From Methylovorus mays (GTDB lineage: Bacteria; Pseudomonadota; Gammaproteobacteria; Burkholderiales; Methylophilaceae), in NCBI RefSeq assembly GCF_020531915.1, contig NZ_JAJAVG010000005.1, forward strand, positions 1 to 64,000: DNA of 64,000 bases, read 5' to 3'. Positions 27,214-35,634 of this stretch are shown here, one piece after another (the first letter of the stretch is position 1; each line of letters begins with the position of its first letter). The notes under the pieces are model-generated. The model did no database searches, was not told where the DNA came from, and saw only the letters and a list, made by a program, of their open reading frames with translations. The translations under genes and the position numbers were made by a program.

Positions 27214-27229
27214 TGGCCCGATAATTGCT
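27214..27229 (+). promoter_or_regulatory. Sigma-54 (RpoN) promoter upstream of epsA
   Basis: TGGCCCG-ATAA-TTGCT matches the -24/-12 consensus TGGCACG-N4-TTGCW with one mismatch and exact spacing. It lies 50 bases before the epsA start, giving a leader of about 40 bases. No sigma-70-like promoter as good is visible there. The upstream dyad at 27012-27027, about 200 bases away, is at a distance where enhancer-binding proteins act. Confidence 0.65.
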
Positions 27230-27279
27230 CACAAAGACAAGTGTTTGCACCATAAATGATTTTTTATATTTGAACGGCT

Positions 27280-28077
27280 ATGTTTATTACCAAAGAACTA
27301 ACCGATATTGAGAAGGCCCAGCTTATTGACTTGATGCACGAGTCTTTAAGAATCCGCTCGCACTTCGAGTTCTTTCTTTGGATGCAAGGCAAACTGCAGC
27401 AGTTTTTACCACATGAAATCATGATCACCGCCTGGGGCGATTTCTCCATGGGCGTGATCTACTTCAATATTGTGTCGCCGCTGCCTGGCGTTCGCACAGA
27501 GAAAATTTCCAGCGGCGACCTGAACCCATTGTTAAAGCGGCTGTTCAATTATTGGCTTAGCCATACCAAGGCTCCATTTACCTTATCAGCTGAGAATGGG
27601 GTGTTTCAGGACTGCGATGTACTCCCTGCAGAAGTAAACAGCCATCTCAAAAATATGAAATCGGCGCTGGTCCATGGCATCAAGGACTTCCGCGGTCGCC
27701 ATGACTGCCTTTACATATTGCTGAACTCGACACCCACCATGCCCAATACGTCTCGGTATATGCTGGAGTCTCTACTCCCTTATATTGATAGCGCATTACG
27801 CCAGCTTGAACATTTGCCGGTTCAACATCCGGCAGATAAAGATGCCATCGAGAATATGCATGAAGAGGAAAACGAAGCCCTCGAACAGCTTTCGTCGCGC
27901 GAGATCGAAATCATGGAATGGGTGCGCAATGGTAAAACCAATCAGGAAATCGGCATGATTCTGGACATTAGTTCATTTACCGTCAAAAACCATTTACAAC
28001 GCATATTTAAAAAGCTTGATGTTCTTAACAGAGCGCAGGCCGTTTCCAAATTCAAGCAGACTCCACGGGCCTCATGA
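27280..28077 (+). CDS. epsA: LuxR-type transcriptional regulator EpsA
   Basis: A 265-residue cytoplasmic regulator. The N-terminal 180 residues form the EpsA-type sensory region (LRIRSHFEFFLWMQGKLQQF, partly quoted; HEIMITAWGDFS), and a LuxR/GerE helix-turn-helix lies at about 200-255: LSSREIEIMEWVRNGKTNQEIG, FTVKNHLQRIFKKLDV. There is no receiver domain with a phosphorylatable aspartate, so activation is not by classical two-component transfer. It is transcribed with epsB (ATGA overlap at 28074-28077) and divergent from the export operon. Expression is probably RpoN-dependent given the upstream sigma-54 site. It is a candidate activator of the shared operator. Confidence 0.88.
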   Translation: MFITKELTDIEKAQLIDLMHESLRIRSHFEFFLWMQGKLQQFLPHEIMITAWGDFSMGVIYFNIVSPLPGVRTEKISSGDLNPLLKRLFNYWLSHTKAPFTLSAENGVFQDCDVLPAEVNSHLKNMKSALVHGIKDFRGRHDCLYILLNSTPTMPNTSRYMLESLLPYIDSALRQLEHLPVQHPADKDAIENMHEEENEALEQLSSREIEIMEWVRNGKTNQEIGMILDISSFTVKNHLQRIFKKLDVLNRAQAVSKFKQTPRAS

Positions 28078-29495
28078 AACCAATACTAGCCGCCACCAAG
28101 CCAACTTCTCGCAAAACCTTCGCCGGGATCACTTTTGCACGCGACAACATTCTGCATGGTGTTGAGGCCCTTCTTGACCCGCTCGTCGTCGTTGTTTCTT
28201 TATGGATCGTAGCGTTCGTGTACGAAAACGACTTGCCACCCCACTATTTGATCATGTCGCTGATTCTTTTTTCGCTGATGTTCCCCAGCACAACCAAAAT
28301 CAGCCAACCGATCAGCTCTGTTATCCAGAACACGCTGATGGCATGGTTTGTTCTGGCAGGCCTATTGATGGCATTTGGCTATGCCTCTGAATACATTTAC
28401 ATTTTCCCCAAGGCATCGATTACGCTATGGTTATGGCTTACGCCTACATTACTGATTGCCGCCACCCTTGGGCTGCGCATGGCGGCGCCCATGCTGATCA
28501 AGATGCAAGGCCCCATGCGTCGTGCAGTGATTGCCGGCATGAACGATCAGGGCCTGGCGCTGGCGGAGCGCCTGCAACGCAGCCATTACCATCCGACCGA
28601 ACTGCAGGGTTTTTTTGAAGATCGTAGCGTGGATCGGGTAAGCTCAGAACTGCATTATCCGATTCTTGGCCGTCTAGAAAGCATGGCAGAGTATGTCAAG
28701 GAACATCACATCAATACGATTTACCTGTCCCTGCCCATGGCCAGCCAGCCACGCATCATGAAGCTGCTGGATGACTTGAAAGATACAACCGCCTCCATCT
28801 ACTTTGTCCCAGATATCTTCATGACTGACCTGATCCAGGGGCGTGTTGATCAAGTGGAAAACATCCCCGTCGTCAGCGTATGTGAAACGCCATTTACCGG
28901 ATTTGATGGCCTGCTCAAGCGTACTGCGGACATTGCATTTTCGCTACTGATCCTGATCCTGATCTCTCCGATCCTACTAGTCATTGCGATTGGCGTAAAA
29001 ATGAGCTCGCCAGGTCCTGTTATTTTCAAACAACGTCGTTATGGGCTTGATGGCGAGGAAATCCTTGTTTATAAATTCCGCTCAATGACGGTATGTGAAG
29101 ATGGCGCAAAAGTGACGCAAGCGACGAAAAATGACCAGCGTACTACCAAATTTGGCGCCTTCCTGCGGCGCAACTCGCTGGATGAATTACCGCAATTCAT
29201 TAATGTCCTGCAAGGGCGGATGAGCGTCGTTGGCCCCCGTCCTCATGCCGTCTCACACAACGAGATGTACCGCAAGCTGATCAAAGGCTACATGATCCGG
29301 CACAAGGTCAAACCAGGGATTACGGGCTGGGCGCAAGTAAATGGCCTGCGCGGAGAAACCGAAACCCTGGATAAAATGAAAGCCCGCATCGACTACGATA
29401 TCGATTACTTGCGTAACTGGACTCCCAAGCTGGATATGTACATCATTTATAAAACTGTCAGCGTAGTGTTTACTGGCGAGAAAAACGCTTACTAG
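28074..29495 (+). CDS. epsB: Undecaprenyl-phosphate sugar phosphotransferase (initiating enzyme)
   Basis: A 473-residue polyprenyl-phosphate hexose-1-phosphate transferase. Four to five N-terminal membrane helices (residues 30-145) lead to a CoA-binding-like Rossmann region ([17 protein letters not shown]) and a C-terminal Bac_transf domain from about 285: [66 protein letters not shown] and [20 protein letters not shown] (partial quotations). It loads the first sugar phosphate, probably glucose, onto undecaprenyl phosphate to start repeat-unit synthesis at the inner membrane. The start overlaps the epsA stop, so regulator and initiating enzyme are translationally coupled. Confidence 0.93.
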   Translation: MKPILAATKPTSRKTFAGITFARDNILHGVEALLDPLVVVVSLWIVAFVYENDLPPHYLIMSLILFSLMFPSTTKISQPISSVIQNTLMAWFVLAGLLMAFGYASEYIYIFPKASITLWLWLTPTLLIAATLGLRMAAPMLIKMQGPMRRAVIAGMNDQGLALAERLQRSHYHPTELQGFFEDRSVDRVSSELHYPILGRLESMAEYVKEHHINTIYLSLPMASQPRIMKLLDDLKDTTASIYFVPDIFMTDLIQGRVDQVENIPVVSVCETPFTGFDGLLKRTADIAFSLLILILISPILLVIAIGVKMSSPGPVIFKQRRYGLDGEEILVYKFRSMTVCEDGAKVTQATKNDQRTTKFGAFLRRNSLDELPQFINVLQGRMSVVGPRPHAVSHNEMYRKLIKGYMIRHKVKPGITGWAQVNGLRGETETLDKMKARIDYDIDYLRNWTPKLDMYIIYKTVSVVFTGEKNAY

Positions 29496-29649
29496 ATAGT
29501 CTTTGCATTCAGAAACATCACATTCAGCAAGTTGGGCGAAGAGAAGCTTTTTCTGAATCAAGGCTACTCCCCTTAAACAAAGAAAAACCAGCTTTACTCA
29601 CTACTTGCTCCGGGCACCGGGATGTCATGAAAACCAAGGAACTTTCACC

Positions 29650-30576
29650 ATGAACTTCAATACAGCCCATCTGTGCAATAGAGCATTAAACAAGACAAGC
29701 AAGCTGATCCAACGGTCGTTCATCCCTTTGGGCATTCAGTCCGCTGTCCATCAAGCCAGGCTTGGCATCGTCCAGCATTATCTCACCCAACAATACAGCT
29801 CGCTGATCAACGAATATCAGCGCCTGATTAAAGACTCGGCCGAATTAAACGTGCCTGTTGAGAAAATCATTTGGGTATGCTGGCTGCAGGGCTTGGACCA
29901 CGCACCGGAGATAGTGAAAAAATGTATCGCTAAGCTCCATTTGTTTCACGATGAGGACTACACTATTCATCTGATAACGCTGGAGAATTATAAAAACTTC
30001 GTGACGCTTCCCAAGCATATTGAGGAGAAGTTTGAAAAGAATCTCATGAAGCCAGCGCATTTCTCCGATGTGCTACGACTATGTTTACTGGCTAAACACG
30101 GTGGCGCGTGGATTGACTCCACTGTATTTATACTGAAAAAACTGCCTGAGGACGTTTTCAATGAACAATTTTTTACACTAAAAAGTCACTCATACTCAGC
30201 CGCATCAAGCATTTCCCTGGGAAAATGGACCACCTTTTTCCTCCAAGCCAGGCGAGAATACATCCCCATTGTATTTTTAAGGGACCTACTTGTTCAGTAC
30301 TGGCAAGATCATGATACAGAGCTGGATTATTTTCTTTTCGACCATGCCATTAGTATCGCCTATCAACATTTCCCAGAATTTAAACGCCAGGTAGATCGCC
30401 TAGGTTACTTTGGCAATCATCGCCACCTTTTAATGCCATTACTGTGGACCGAATATAGCGCAGAAGCCGCCAGCCGCATAAACGAAGACCCGGTGCAGAT
30501 ATATAAATTGACCTATAAGATCGACCCGACACTCACCATGCCTCAGCATTCGTTTTATCAGCATTACCTCAAATAG
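29650..30576 (+). CDS. Capsular polysaccharide synthesis-type glycosyltransferase
   Basis: A 308-residue protein of the Caps_synth/GT32-like group. Motifs are KIIWVCWLQGLDHAPEIVKKC near residue 75 (partly quoted), HFSDVLRLCLLAKHGGAWIDSTVF near 140-160, whose WIDST is the DXD-like donor-binding site, and LDYFLFDHAISIAY near 235. I placed the start at the ATG of 29650, which has AAGGAA upstream; the frame extends to 29605 without support. It follows epsB after 154 bases and ends before a bidirectional terminator, so it is probably the last gene of the plus-strand eps arm. The transferred sugar is unknown. Position would match epsC of the Methylobacillus cluster, but I do not claim that identity. 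Confidence 0.8.
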   Translation: MNFNTAHLCNRALNKTSKLIQRSFIPLGIQSAVHQARLGIVQHYLTQQYSSLINEYQRLIKDSAELNVPVEKIIWVCWLQGLDHAPEIVKKCIAKLHLFHDEDYTIHLITLENYKNFVTLPKHIEEKFEKNLMKPAHFSDVLRLCLLAKHGGAWIDSTVFILKKLPEDVFNEQFFTLKSHSYSAASSISLGKWTTFFLQARREYIPIVFLRDLLVQYWQDHDTELDYFLFDHAISIAYQHFPEFKRQVDRLGYFGNHRHLLMPLLWTEYSAEAASRINEDPVQIYKLTYKIDPTLTMPQHSFYQHYLK

Positions 30577-30630
30577 CACTCATCAGATTCCTGATCGCTT
30601 TATTTAAGACAGCACGCAGAATTCAACGCA

Positions 30631-30660
30631 AAAAAAAACCCCGCAACCGCGGGGTTTTCT
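30631..30660. terminator. Bidirectional rho-independent terminator
   Basis: AACCCCGC (30637-30644), loop AACC and GCGGGGTT (30649-30656) form an 8-bp GC-rich stem with an A-tract on the left and a T-tract on the right. It serves the plus-strand glycosyltransferase and the convergent PEP-CTERM gene. Confidence 0.9.
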
Positions 30661-30681
30661 CACAACTTAAGCAACTGACAA

Positions 30682-31218
30682 TTAAGCAGCAGCGTAAGCA
30701 GATTTGCGACGACGAGCTACAAAGCCCATCAGGCCAACGCCAGCCAGCATCATTACGTATGTTTCAGCTTCTGGAACAGCGGACACTGTGATAGTGCCGG
30801 CGTATGAAGAGGGAGTAGTCAGCGTATTACCAGCAACAGTAAGAGTCCAGTCATCTGCGCTCAAAAAAGGCGCGGTAACGTACCAGATGGAGTTGTCAGA
30901 AGTCACGCTGAAGCCAGTGTAGATATCAACACCATTGGACAAAGTCAGAGCAGTAAACTCGATACCTTGTGAGAAAGTTAGTGGGCTAAAAGTAATCTTG
31001 AAGCTTGAGATTGCATTCGCGCCAGCGGTTGATGGCTCAGTAATTGCAAAAGTATACTCATCAATGAAGCTCGTGATGCCAGTGAATGAATTGCTAAATG
31101 TTGCTGTGCCGGTAGTAGCTACGTCTAGTGCAGTGGCAGCTTGTGTACCCATAGAGAAAACACTGGTGATACCTGCAAACGCCAGTGCGCCAAACATTTT
31201 CTTAGTTACTAATTTCAT
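30682..31218 (-). CDS. PEP-CTERM sorting-domain protein, likely exosortase substrate
   Basis: A 178-residue exported protein. The signal peptide covers about residues 1-27 (FGALAFAGITSVFSMGTQAA). The middle is a serine/threonine- and beta-rich domain without known enzymatic motifs. The C-terminus has the three-part PEP-CTERM signal: VPEAETY (a VPEA variant of PEP), the hydrophobic stretch VMMLAGVGLMGFV, and the basic cluster ARRRK. Exosortase would cleave near the PEA motif and release or attach it at the surface. I chose the ATG at 31218 because it yields a classical signal peptide and follows GGGGG; the open frame runs back to 31275. It has its own promoter carrying the shared eps operator, so it is probably an exopolysaccharide-associated matrix protein. 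Confidence 0.9.
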   Translation of the reverse strand: MKLVTKKMFGALAFAGITSVFSMGTQAATALDVATTGTATFSNSFTGITSFIDEYTFAITEPSTAGANAISSFKITFSPLTFSQGIEFTALTLSNGVDIYTGFSVTSDNSIWYVTAPFLSADDWTLTVAGNTLTTPSSYAGTITVSAVPEAETYVMMLAGVGLMGFVARRRKSAYAAA

Positions 31219-31273
31219 GATAAAAACCCCCGAGTTATGTAAGTTAAACATTAATGCCTTCTCACTGGTGCCC

Positions 31274-31302
31274 ATTAAATGCTTAACGGATCAAGCACTC
31301 AA
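31274..31302 (-). promoter_or_regulatory. Promoter of the PEP-CTERM gene
   Basis: On the minus strand, -35 TTGAGT (31297-31302) and -10 TTTAAT (31274-31279, five of six matches) are separated by 17 bases. The shared operator dyad starts immediately upstream of the -35, as in the eps promoter. The leader is about 50 bases to the ATG. Confidence 0.65.
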
Positions 31303-31323
31303 TAGTCCGAAAGAACTAACACC
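31300..31323. promoter_or_regulatory. Shared eps/PEP-CTERM operator, copy 2
   Basis: Second copy of the 24-base element, with dyad TAGTCC-GAAA-GAACTA at 31303-31318. It matches the copy at 27009-27032 at 22 of 24 positions and has the same orientation and spacing relative to its -35 hexamer. It therefore most likely binds the same activator. Confidence 0.68.
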
Positions 31324-31399
31324 ACCTAAAGTATTGATTTACATTAATTTATTAACTTTTTCCCGAGGGAATTTACATTTATTGACCTAACTTTAACTA

Positions 31400-32209
31400 T
31401 TAAACCGCCTTACTTCGCAGACTATCCGTCAAATGTGGAGCAAGCGTTTGCAGCATTTGCGAAAAGACTTTGGGGTTACCGGCGACAATATTGCCAGAGT
31501 CAATCCAGCTCTCATTACCTTCAAAGTCACCCACAATACCACCCGCCTCCTGAATCAGCAGCGCGCCAGCGGCAATATCCCATTTGGAGAGGCCGATTTC
31601 CCAGAAACCATCGAAATACCCAGCAGCCACGTAAGCAAGATCCAGTGCAGCCGAACCCGGACGACGCAGACCAGAGGTTTTGCGCACCATATCCTTGAAC
31701 ATGCCCATATAAGTATCCAGATGGCTAAAGTCACGGAATGGGAAACCTGTACCGATGATGGACTCCTGCAACTTGGCGCGGTTGCTGACGCGAATACGTT
31801 TATCGTTGAGAAAAGCACCGCGACCGCGGGTGGCAGTAAAGAGATCATTACGATTGGGATCGTAAACAACAGCTTGGGTCAATTGACCTTGCTGCATCAG
31901 CGCTATCGAAATGGAATACTGCGGAAAGCCATGTAAAAAGTTGGTGGTGCCATCCAGCGGATCGATGATCCAGACATTCTCGGCATCAATATTGTCATTA
32001 CCGGTTTCTTCCCCAATAAAGCCATGTGTGGGATATGCATCCTTGAGCACATCAAGAATGGCGGCCTCGGCAGCGTGGTCAACTTCGCTCACGAAGTCAT
32101 TGTAAGTCTTGCTGCGCACCTTGAGCGAGCCCACATCCTGGGAGGCGCGGGTGATGATCCCGCCAGCGCGGCGAGCGGCTTTAACGGCATTGATAAGTAT
32201 AGGATGCAT
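31400..32209 (-). CDS. suhB: Inositol-1-monophosphatase
   Basis: A 269-residue metal-dependent phosphatase of the inositol monophosphatase family. Visible motifs are GFIGEETGND with the metal-binding glutamates, the signature WIDPLDGTTNFLHG and, near the C-terminus, LSKWDIAAGALLIQEAGG (the WDxAAG motif). It hydrolyses myo-inositol 1-phosphate and related compounds; the E. coli protein also joins rRNA transcription antitermination complexes. It is a single gene divergent from trmJ, an arrangement common in betaproteobacteria. Its promoter shares the 85-base gap to trmJ. Confidence 0.94.
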   Translation of the reverse strand: MHPILINAVKAARRAGGIITRASQDVGSLKVRSKTYNDFVSEVDHAAEAAILDVLKDAYPTHGFIGEETGNDNIDAENVWIIDPLDGTTNFLHGFPQYSISIALMQQGQLTQAVVYDPNRNDLFTATRGRGAFLNDKRIRVSNRAKLQESIIGTGFPFRDFSHLDTYMGMFKDMVRKTSGLRRPGSAALDLAYVAAGYFDGFWEIGLSKWDIAAGALLIQEAGGIVGDFEGNESWIDSGNIVAGNPKVFSQMLQTLAPHLTDSLRSKAV

Positions 32210-32294
32210 AGTATTTAGATCGTTTCCAATGGGATGGCCTTGTGTAGAAACTACACAAATGCACTTTTTAAAGAACTGTTAAAATAGCATTTTA

Positions 32295-33071
32295 ATGTGT
32301 AACTCCATGACTTCCAAACTTCATTTACTTTCCCGCTTTCGCATCGTGCTTTGCCAACCCAGTCATCCGGGCAATATTGGCTCCACAGCACGCGCCATGA
32401 AAGTGATGGGCCTGCATGACCTGAAGCTGGTCAATCCGGAAAAATTTCCCGATAGCGAAGCTAACGCACTGGCATGCGGTGCCGTCGACATCCTTGAAAA
32501 TGTCCAGATATGCTCCACATTGGAAGAAGCATTGACGGGCTGCACATTGGCCATTGGATTGAGTGCGCGCAAACGCCAGCTTTCCCATCGATTGGTCAGC
32601 GTGCGAGAAGCCGCAACTGAGGCGCGCGAATTGCTGCTGCAGTCTGCGGATGAAGATAGCAAGATCGCGCTGGTGTTTGGCACAGAAATGAGCGGACTTT
32701 CCAATGCGGAGCTGGACCGCTGTCAACTGCTGGCCATGATACCGACCGACCCAGGTTATTGGTCGCTCAACCTGGCAGCGGCCGTGCAAGTAATGTGCTA
32801 TGAAGTCCGCATGGCCTTGCTGGATGAACAACAGGCGATGCCGCACGCCGGATTGAAAGCGACCCCGGCCACCAATGACGAGGTGGAGATGTTTTATCGC
32901 CACCTGGAACAAACATTAACAGAGATTGGCTTTCTCAATCCGCACTCTCCTCGGCGTCTCATGCAGCGCCTGCGCCGGATGTACGCAAGAACAGCGCTGG
33001 AGAAAGAAGAAGTCAATATTTTGCGCGGGATACTAACCCTGACTCAGCACCCGCGCCCTCCTGAGGATTAA
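32295..33071 (+). CDS. trmJ: tRNA (cytidine/uridine-32-2'-O-)-methyltransferase
   Basis: A 258-residue SPOUT-class methyltransferase. Landmarks are FRIVLCQPSHPGNIGSTARAM at the N-terminus (partial), LALVFGTEMSGLSNAEL near 138 (the N-G-x-E-like substrate loop of the SPOUT knot, here TEMSGL) and YWSLNLAAAVQVMCYE near 160. It methylates ribose 2'-O of nucleotide 32 in the tRNA anticodon loop using S-adenosylmethionine. An alternative ATG four codons downstream (32307) is equally possible. It precedes cysE and the isc operon, a frequent betaproteobacterial order. Confidence 0.92.
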   Translation: MCNSMTSKLHLLSRFRIVLCQPSHPGNIGSTARAMKVMGLHDLKLVNPEKFPDSEANALACGAVDILENVQICSTLEEALTGCTLAIGLSARKRQLSHRLVSVREAATEARELLLQSADEDSKIALVFGTEMSGLSNAELDRCQLLAMIPTDPGYWSLNLAAAVQVMCYEVRMALLDEQQAMPHAGLKATPATNDEVEMFYRHLEQTLTEIGFLNPHSPRRLMQRLRRMYARTALEKEEVNILRGILTLTQHPRPPED

Positions 33072-33093
33072 AGCACCATGACGGATACACACC

Positions 33094-33849
33094 ATGCTGG
33101 ATAGATTTAAAGAAGACATCGCCGTTGTATTCGAGCGCGATCCGGCTGCTCGCACGCGCTGGGAAATTCTCACCACCTACCCTGGCGTGCATGCGCTGAT
33201 CATGCATCGCTTGTCGCACTGGATCTGGAAGCAACGCTTTTACTGGCTGGCCCGTTTCAGCTCCCACCTTGCCCGCTGGTTTACTGGCATCGAGATTCAT
33301 CCGGGCGCTCAAATTGGCCGCCGCGTGTTTATTGATCACGGCATGGGCGTCGTCATTGGCGAAACCGCGGTCATCGGCGATGACTGCACGCTTTATCATG
33401 GCGTCACGCTCGGCGGCACCTCATGGAATAAAGGCAAGCGTCACCCCACACTTGAGCGTGGCGTCGTCATTGGCGCGGGCGCCAAAGTGCTTGGCCCCAT
33501 CACCATTGGTGCAGAAGCCAAGATCGGCTCCAATGCCGTGGTGGTTAAAGATGTACCGCCAAATGCCACCGCCGTGGGCATCCCCGCTCGCATTCTGGAT
33601 GACCAGGAAAAACATCGTCAGCGCGATGACATGGCCGCCAAAATCGGCTTCTCTGCCTATGCCGTCAGCGACAATATGAATGACCCCATGATCAAGGCCA
33701 TCCATGCTCTGCTGGACCATGCCGCCAAGCAGGATCAGCAACTGCAGGAGGTGATGCAACAGCTGGCAAAACTCGGCGCGGACATAGAAACAGACGCCGA
33801 AGTGGGCAAGGCATTTGATGTGAACTATCTCAACAAAATAGTTGACTAA
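33094..33849 (+). CDS. cysE: Serine O-acetyltransferase
   Basis: A 251-residue CysE of the shorter type. The N-terminal helical region (residues 1-60) contains [20 protein letters not shown]-like sequence, and the left-handed beta-helix begins at [29 protein letters not shown], followed by [12 protein letters not shown] and [11 protein letters not shown] hexapeptide repeats (partial quotations). The catalytic histidine is in IDHGMG. It makes O-acetylserine from serine and acetyl-CoA for cysteine synthesis, the sulfur source of the adjacent iron-sulfur cluster operon. The C-terminal 50 residues are a glutamine- and aspartate-rich extension, [15 protein letters not shown], possibly helical. Confidence 0.94.
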   Translation: MLDRFKEDIAVVFERDPAARTRWEILTTYPGVHALIMHRLSHWIWKQRFYWLARFSSHLARWFTGIEIHPGAQIGRRVFIDHGMGVVIGETAVIGDDCTLYHGVTLGGTSWNKGKRHPTLERGVVIGAGAKVLGPITIGAEAKIGSNAVVVKDVPPNATAVGIPARILDDQEKHRQRDDMAAKIGFSAYAVSDNMNDPMIKAIHALLDHAAKQDQQLQEVMQQLAKLGADIETDAEVGKAFDVNYLNKIVD

Positions 33850-33967
33850 AGTGTTAGGGTATTATAAAGTTTAGGCCTGTTTAGAGAGACTGCTCGCAGC
33901 CCCAAAAGGCACGCCACGACTGGCTTTCAGCGCCAATTACTCAACCAGAACACTCTAGGATTAACTC

Positions 33968-34456
33968 ATGCGATTAACGACCAAAGGACGTTTTGCCGTC
34001 ACTGCCATGCTCGACTTGGCGATGGCTGAAGAAAATCGCCCCGTCACCCTGGCGGGCATCAGCGAACGGCAAAACATTTCGCTCTCTTATCTTGAGCAAC
34101 TTTTCAGCCGCCTTCGTCGTAGCGGCTTGGTCACCAGTGTGCGTGGTCCAGGCGGTGGTTACCTGATTGCAAAAAAACCAGGCGAAATCTCCGTCGCCAA
34201 CATCATTGCGGCAGCCGATGAGTTGATTGACGCTACCCAATGCGGCGGCCATAAAAACTGCCGCGGCGAAAAGCCATGCATGACGCATGAACTGTGGTCG
34301 ACCTTGAATGCAAAAATCCTGGACTACCTTTCTGCTGTGTCATTGGAAGACCTGGTGGCATCGCAATCGGATGAGCGCGCCATTACCATTTCGAGCCGAA
34401 TTGATGCCAAGAAGAGCATCAAGTCCTCATCCGCAGTGGAAGTCATGACTGCTTGA
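33968..34456 (+). CDS. iscR: Iron-sulfur cluster regulator IscR
   Basis: A 162-residue Rrf2-family repressor. The winged-helix DNA-binding domain spans residues 1-70 (RLTTKGRFAVTAMLDLA, RSGLVTSVRGPGGGYL), and the [2Fe-2S] ligands C92, C98, C104 and H107 sit in CGGHKNCRGEKPCMTH, at the same positions as in E. coli. It represses the isc operon when loaded with cluster. It is the first gene of the operon and has AGGA eight bases before the ATG. A likely autoregulatory site must lie in 33850-33967, but I could not align a convincing IscR box by eye. Confidence 0.97.
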   Translation: MRLTTKGRFAVTAMLDLAMAEENRPVTLAGISERQNISLSYLEQLFSRLRRSGLVTSVRGPGGGYLIAKKPGEISVANIIAAADELIDATQCGGHKNCRGEKPCMTHELWSTLNAKILDYLSAVSLEDLVASQSDERAITISSRIDAKKSIKSSSAVEVMTA

Positions 34457-34468
34457 TACGAACGCAGC

Positions 34469-35626
34469 ATGCAAACCGCGACTTACTTTGATCATAACGG
34501 GACTACCCGCCTCGACAGCCGGGTGCTGGAGCGCATGCTGCCCTTCATGACGGAGCAGTCAGGCAATGCCACCAGTCGCCATAGTGCGGGCCGTACAGCC
34601 CGCCAGGCGATTGAACAGGCAAGAGAACAAGTAGCCGCTGCTGTCGGTGCATATCCCTCGCAAGTAGTATTTACGGGAAGTGGCACCGAGGCGGACAATC
34701 TGGCGATGCATGGCATTGCCGCTGCGAATGGCGTGGAGCAGGTGCTGATCAGCGCCATCGAGCATCCCGCCATCAGTCGGCCAGCCCATGCCTTGCAATG
34801 GCAAGGCATCAAGACAGGCTTGATCGCCGCTGATGCCAATGGCTTGATCCAGCCCTCGGCGCTGGAGATTGCCATCGCCGAGGCTGGCAAGCAGGTGGGG
34901 CTGGTCTCCGTGATGTTGGCCAATAACGAAACTGGCGTTATACAGCCGATTAGTGAGATGGCGGAAATCGCGCGACAGCATAAGGCCTGGATGCACACCG
35001 ATGCTGTGCAGGCCTTGGGCAAGATCGCCGTCGACTTTGCCGAACTGAATGTGCATGCGATGACCCTGTCATCGCACAAGATTCACGGCCCGCAAGGCGC
35101 GGGGGCGTTGATTCTGGACAAGCGTGTGGATATCCGTCCGCTGATTTATGGTGGCGGACAAGAAAAAGGCCTGCGCAGTGGCAGTGAAAACCTGGCTGCC
35201 CTCGTGGGGTTTGGTATGGCGGCCGAGTTGAGCGCCAGTGGGCTGGCCCCTCGTCGCGAACATATGGAAAAGCTGCGGGCACGCCTCGAACAAGGCTTGA
35301 CCGAACTGGGTGCCGTTATTTTTGGAGCGCATGCACCGCGCTTGCCAAACACCAGCTTCTTTGCCTTTGCAGGCATTGAGGGCGAAACCCTGGTCATGGC
35401 GTTGGACCGCCAGGGATTTGCAGTAGCGAGTGGCTCCGCCTGCTCCAGTGACAGTACCGAGCCCAGCCACGTATTACTGGCCATGGGTATTAACCCGGAC
35501 TTGGCACGCGGTTCTGTGCGAGTAAGCCTGGGCTACACGAATACCATGCAGGAAATTGACGCATTTTTGCTCACGCTCAAGGGTGAGCTACAACGTTTAA
35601 GAAAATTAACTGCGATTGCAGTGTGA
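34469..35626 (+). CDS. Second cysteine desulfurase (NifS/IscS-like)
   Basis: A 385-residue PLP-dependent enzyme. It carries the cofactor lysine in [12 protein letters not shown], the PLP-binding blocks [18 protein letters not shown] and [10 protein letters not shown], and the sulfur-carrying cysteine C325 in [18 protein letters not shown]. It converts cysteine to alanine with persulfide formation. It differs clearly from the canonical IscS that follows (35635), for example [10 protein letters not shown] against YLDYSATTP, and in having a shorter C-terminal tail. Placed between iscR and iscS, it overlaps nothing but leaves only eight bases before the iscS ATG, so the two are cotranscribed. Its specific acceptor is unknown. 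Confidence 0.9.
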   Translation: MQTATYFDHNGTTRLDSRVLERMLPFMTEQSGNATSRHSAGRTARQAIEQAREQVAAAVGAYPSQVVFTGSGTEADNLAMHGIAAANGVEQVLISAIEHPAISRPAHALQWQGIKTGLIAADANGLIQPSALEIAIAEAGKQVGLVSVMLANNETGVIQPISEMAEIARQHKAWMHTDAVQALGKIAVDFAELNVHAMTLSSHKIHGPQGAGALILDKRVDIRPLIYGGGQEKGLRSGSENLAALVGFGMAAELSASGLAPRREHMEKLRARLEQGLTELGAVIFGAHAPRLPNTSFFAFAGIEGETLVMALDRQGFAVASGSACSSDSTEPSHVLLAMGINPDLARGSVRVSLGYTNTMQEIDAFLLTLKGELQRLRKLTAIAV

Positions 35627-35634
35627 GGAAGAAG

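Larger units (their letters stand above)
26888..27279. other. Divergent control region of the eps locus
   Basis: This 392-base spacer separates the minus-strand eps operon from plus-strand epsA and contains no convincing gene. It holds a sigma-70-like promoter for the minus strand (26983-27011), an adjacent dyad operator (27009-27032) shared with the PEP-CTERM gene, and a sigma-54-type promoter for epsA (27214-27229). An imperfect inverted repeat, GGGCC at 27190-27194 with GGCCC at 27215-27219 plus inner GCGG/CCGC, overlaps the -24 element and might modulate it. Confidence 0.7.

Noticed and set aside
31219-31275. Longer N-terminus for the PEP-CTERM protein
   Set aside because: It would bury the signal peptide and lie within the leader immediately downstream of the predicted promoter; the ATG at 31218 is preceded by a G-rich ribosome-binding site.
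31219-31399. Sigma-54 promoter for the PEP-CTERM gene
   Set aside because: TGGGCACC is present on the minus strand but no GC element occurs at the required distance; the sigma-70-like hexamers fit better.
33850-33967. IscR-binding box upstream of iscR
   Set aside because: Autoregulation is expected, but I could not align a convincing site by eye, so none is reported.
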